From the NCBI GenBank assembly GCA_024277515.1, contig JAJRVB010000289.1, forward strand, positions 1 through 6,795: DNA of 6,795 nucleotides. The letters are read 5' to 3'. This DNA is from Nitrospirota bacterium. GTDB lineage: Bacteria; Nitrospirota; Thermodesulfovibrionia; UBA6902. Below, in pieces: positions 4,887 through 6,795 of this stretch (within the stretch, counting starts at the first letter, position 1; every line of letters begins with the position of its first letter). Made by a program: the position numbers and the translations under genes. The notes below the pieces were generated by a model that saw only the letters and a list, made by a program, of their open reading frames with translations, made no database searches and had not been told where the DNA came from.

Positions 4887-6795
4887 ATGGAAAAAGAATC
4901 ATGTACATTTTCGTACTGTGAAAAGCCTGAAATCGTTGAGCATGAGACTGATCTGCTCCTTATCGGCGGCGGCATGGCATGCTGCGGTGCCGCGTATGAA
5001 GGTGTCAGATGGGCTGCTCAAAAAGGCTTGAAGATCACAATGGTTGACAAGGCCGCAGCAGACAGAAGCGGCGCGGTCGCAATGGGTCTGTCTGCTATCA
5101 ATACGTACGTTGGCGAGAATAAATGTGAAGATTATGTCAGATACGTAAGGAACGACCTTATGGGAATTACCAGGGAAGACCTTGTATACGACCTCGGCAG
5201 ACACGTTGACGACAGTGTTCATCTGTTTGAGGAGTGGGGCCTTCCAATCTGGAAAAAAGGCGACGACGGATTCTCACTTGACGGACACCAGGCAAGAGAC
5301 GCCGGCAAGGGCACATTAGTAGATGGCGCTACACCCGTCAGGTCCGGTAAATGGCAGATCATGATTAATGGTGAGTCCTACAAGGCAATCGTTGCAGAAG
5401 CAGCGAAGAAAGCCCTTGAGGAAAACAGAGTAGCAACCGGAGTTGACCAGAACCTCTTTGAAAGGGTTTTCATAGTAAGGCTCTTTAAAGATGCCAATGA
5501 TCCTAACAGGGTCGCGGCAGCAGTCGGTCTCAGCGTTAGAGAGAACAAGATGTACATCTTCAAGGCCAAAGGCATGGTCCTGGCAGCAGGCGGAGCGGTT
5601 AACTGCTTCAGACCTAGGTCTGTCGGCGAAGGACAGGGACGTGCATGGTATCCTGTATGGAACTCCGGTTCCGGTTATGCGCTCGGCATGCAGGCAGGCG
5701 CTGAACTGACCCTTATGGAAAACAGGATGGTCCCCGCAAGGTTTAAAGACGGTTACGGACCTGTGGGCGCATGGTTCCTCTTTTTCAAGGCAAAAGCAAC
5801 AAACAGCCTGGGAGAAGACTACTGTGCAAATGAGGAGTATCTTGCCGATGCAAGGGCAAAATACGGCGCCAAGTACGTTGACAAGCTGGGTACAACTATC
5901 AGGAACCACCTGATGCTGAATGACATGAAGGCAGGTAAGGGTCCTATCATCATGAGGACTGACGAGGCCATGACCAAGATCAACGAGACCTTCATCGAGA
6001 AACTCGGTGAAAAAGAAGGCAAGAAGAAAGTCAAACACCTCGAAGCAGAGGCATGGGAAGACTTCCTCGACATGTGTATCGGCCAGGCAGGACTCTGGGC
6101 AGCCAAGAACGTTGAGCCTGACAAGATATACTCGGAGATCATGCCTACAGAGCCGTATCTCCTCGGTTCACACGCAGGCTGCGCAGGATTCTGGTGCAGC
6201 GGCCCCGACGACATACCGGGAACTCCGGATCACTACCACTGGGGTTACAACAGGATGTCAACAGTACCGGGTCTTTTCATGGCCGGTGACATCTGCGGCG
6301 CCTCGGGACACAAGTTCTCCTCAGGTTCACATGCTGAAGGCAGGATCGCGGCAAAGGCCTGCATAGCTTTCATCCTCGACAATCCTGACTTTGTACCGAC
6401 ACCCAGGAAGACAGCTGATGAGATGGCAGCAGAGCTTTACATGCCGTTTGAGATCTTTGAGAAGAACAAGACCTACTCAACAGATCCGGCAGTCAACCCG
6501 TTTTATATCAAGCCGGACATGCTCCAGGCAAGACTGCAGAAGATCGGTGACGAGTACTTCGGCGGTATCTCAACATGGTACATGACATCAAAGACCATGC
6601 TTGATGAAGGTCTGAAGCAGCTTGGACTGCTCAAGGAAGACTCTGCCAAGATGGCAGCATCCAATCTGCACGAACTCATGAGATGCTGGGAGAACTACCA
6701 CAGGATACTTTCACTTGAAGCACATGCCCGCCACATTCTCTACAGGGAAGAGACCAGGTACCCTGGCTACTACTACAGAGGCGACTACAACTTCA
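4887..6795 (+). CDS. aprA: Adenylylsulfate (APS) reductase alpha subunit, FAD-containing (3' end cut by window)
   Basis: The frame is open from the ATG at 4887 to the window end, giving 636 residues; with full-length AprA near 640-680, a few tens of residues are missing. The flavoprotein belongs to the succinate dehydrogenase/fumarate reductase family and is the catalytic subunit of AprBA. The FAD-binding GGGMACCGAAYE begins at residue 27. RMVPARFKDGYG includes R285 and LGSHAGCAGFWCSG includes H429, the likely equivalents of the substrate-binding arginine and histidine (R265, H398) of Archaeoglobus AprA. VPGLFMAGDICGASGHKFSS is the conserved FAD-contacting segment, and a helical C-terminal domain follows (HELMRCWENYHRILSLEAHA). 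AGGAGG at 4871-4876 serves the start. Arginine codons are 29 of 31 AGA/AGG. The partner complex (QmoABC in reducers, AprM or Qmo in oxidisers) should lie beyond the window. Confidence 0.97.
   Translation, partial: MEKESCTFSYCEKPEIVEHETDLLLIGGGMACCGAAYEGVRWAAQKGLKITMVDKAAADRSGAVAMGLSAINTYVGENKCEDYVRYVRNDLMGITREDLVYDLGRHVDDSVHLFEEWGLPIWKKGDDGFSLDGHQARDAGKGTLVDGATPVRSGKWQIMINGESYKAIVAEAAKKALEENRVATGVDQNLFERVFIVRLFKDANDPNRVAAAVGLSVRENKMYIFKAKGMVLAAGGAVNCFRPRSVGEGQGRAWYPVWNSGSGYALGMQAGAELTLMENRMVPARFKDGYGPVGAWFLFFKAKATNSLGEDYCANEEYLADARAKYGAKYVDKLGTTIRNHLMLNDMKAGKGPIIMRTDEAMTKINETFIEKLGEKEGKKKVKHLEAEAWEDFLDMCIGQAGLWAAKNVEPDKIYSEIMPTEPYLLGSHAGCAGFWCSGPDDIPGTPDHYHWGYNRMSTVPGLFMAGDICGASGHKFSSGSHAEGRIAAKACIAFILDNPDFVPTPRKTADEMAAELYMPFEIFEKNKTYSTDPAVNPFYIKPDMLQARLQKIGDEYFGGISTWYMTSKTMLDEGLKQLGLLKEDSAKMAASNLHELMRCWENYHRILSLEAHARHILYREETRYPGYYYRGDYNF

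Noticed and set aside
5316..6038. Minus-strand frame of 240 codons inside aprA
   Set aside because: Antisense to well-conserved AprA; its cysteine- and leucine-rich protein reflects complementary codons of the real gene.

Overview
The window shows a bacterial chromosome segment, all genes on the + strand, that joins housekeeping genes to the sulfate activation and APS reduction module. The closest overall fit is an anaerobic sulfur-cycling bacterium such as a Nitrospirota (Thermodesulfovibrionia-like) or Desulfobacterota lineage. This rests on the dissimilatory-type Sat and AprBA proteins, the four-cysteine adenylate kinase and the strong AGG/AGA preference for arginine. The phylum is an inference; I could not run a search.

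Layout. Positions 1-138 are the tail of an RluB/RsuA-type rRNA pseudouridine synthase. An 84-nt gap carrying a long inverted repeat made of degenerate heptanucleotides leads to aspS (223-2022), a bacterial aspartyl-tRNA synthetase with residues typical of the non-discriminating Asp/Asn type. A 320-nt AT-rich gap (2023-2342) follows, with a weak terminator, a good sigma70-like promoter and a structured leader. Then come adk (2343-2987), sat (start 3025, end 4224), a 222-nt gap with a strong hairpin and two palindromes, aprB (4447-4866) and aprA (from 4887, cut off by the window end).

How the genes work together. Sat makes adenosine 5'-phosphosulfate (APS) from sulfate and ATP. AprBA reduces APS to sulfite and AMP. 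Adenylate kinase converts AMP plus ATP into 2 ADP, so adk next to sat and aprBA closes the nucleotide cycle of the pathway. Run in reverse, the same enzymes oxidise sulfite, and the window alone does not settle the direction. The electron partner (QmoABC or AprM) would be expected downstream, outside the window.

Most notable observations: (1) sat has codon usage unlike all its neighbours (no AGA/AGG arginine codons, CTG-rich), suggesting horizontal acquisition of this gene alone; (2) a 35-nt tract of five degenerate heptamers sits in frame inside the aspS catalytic domain and seems to add about 12 residues; (3) a related heptamer array with an inverted arm lies just upstream of aspS; (4) strong RNA structure potential lies between sat and aprB. 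I saw no mobile element, CRISPR array, tRNA or rRNA, and no clearly new multigene system.
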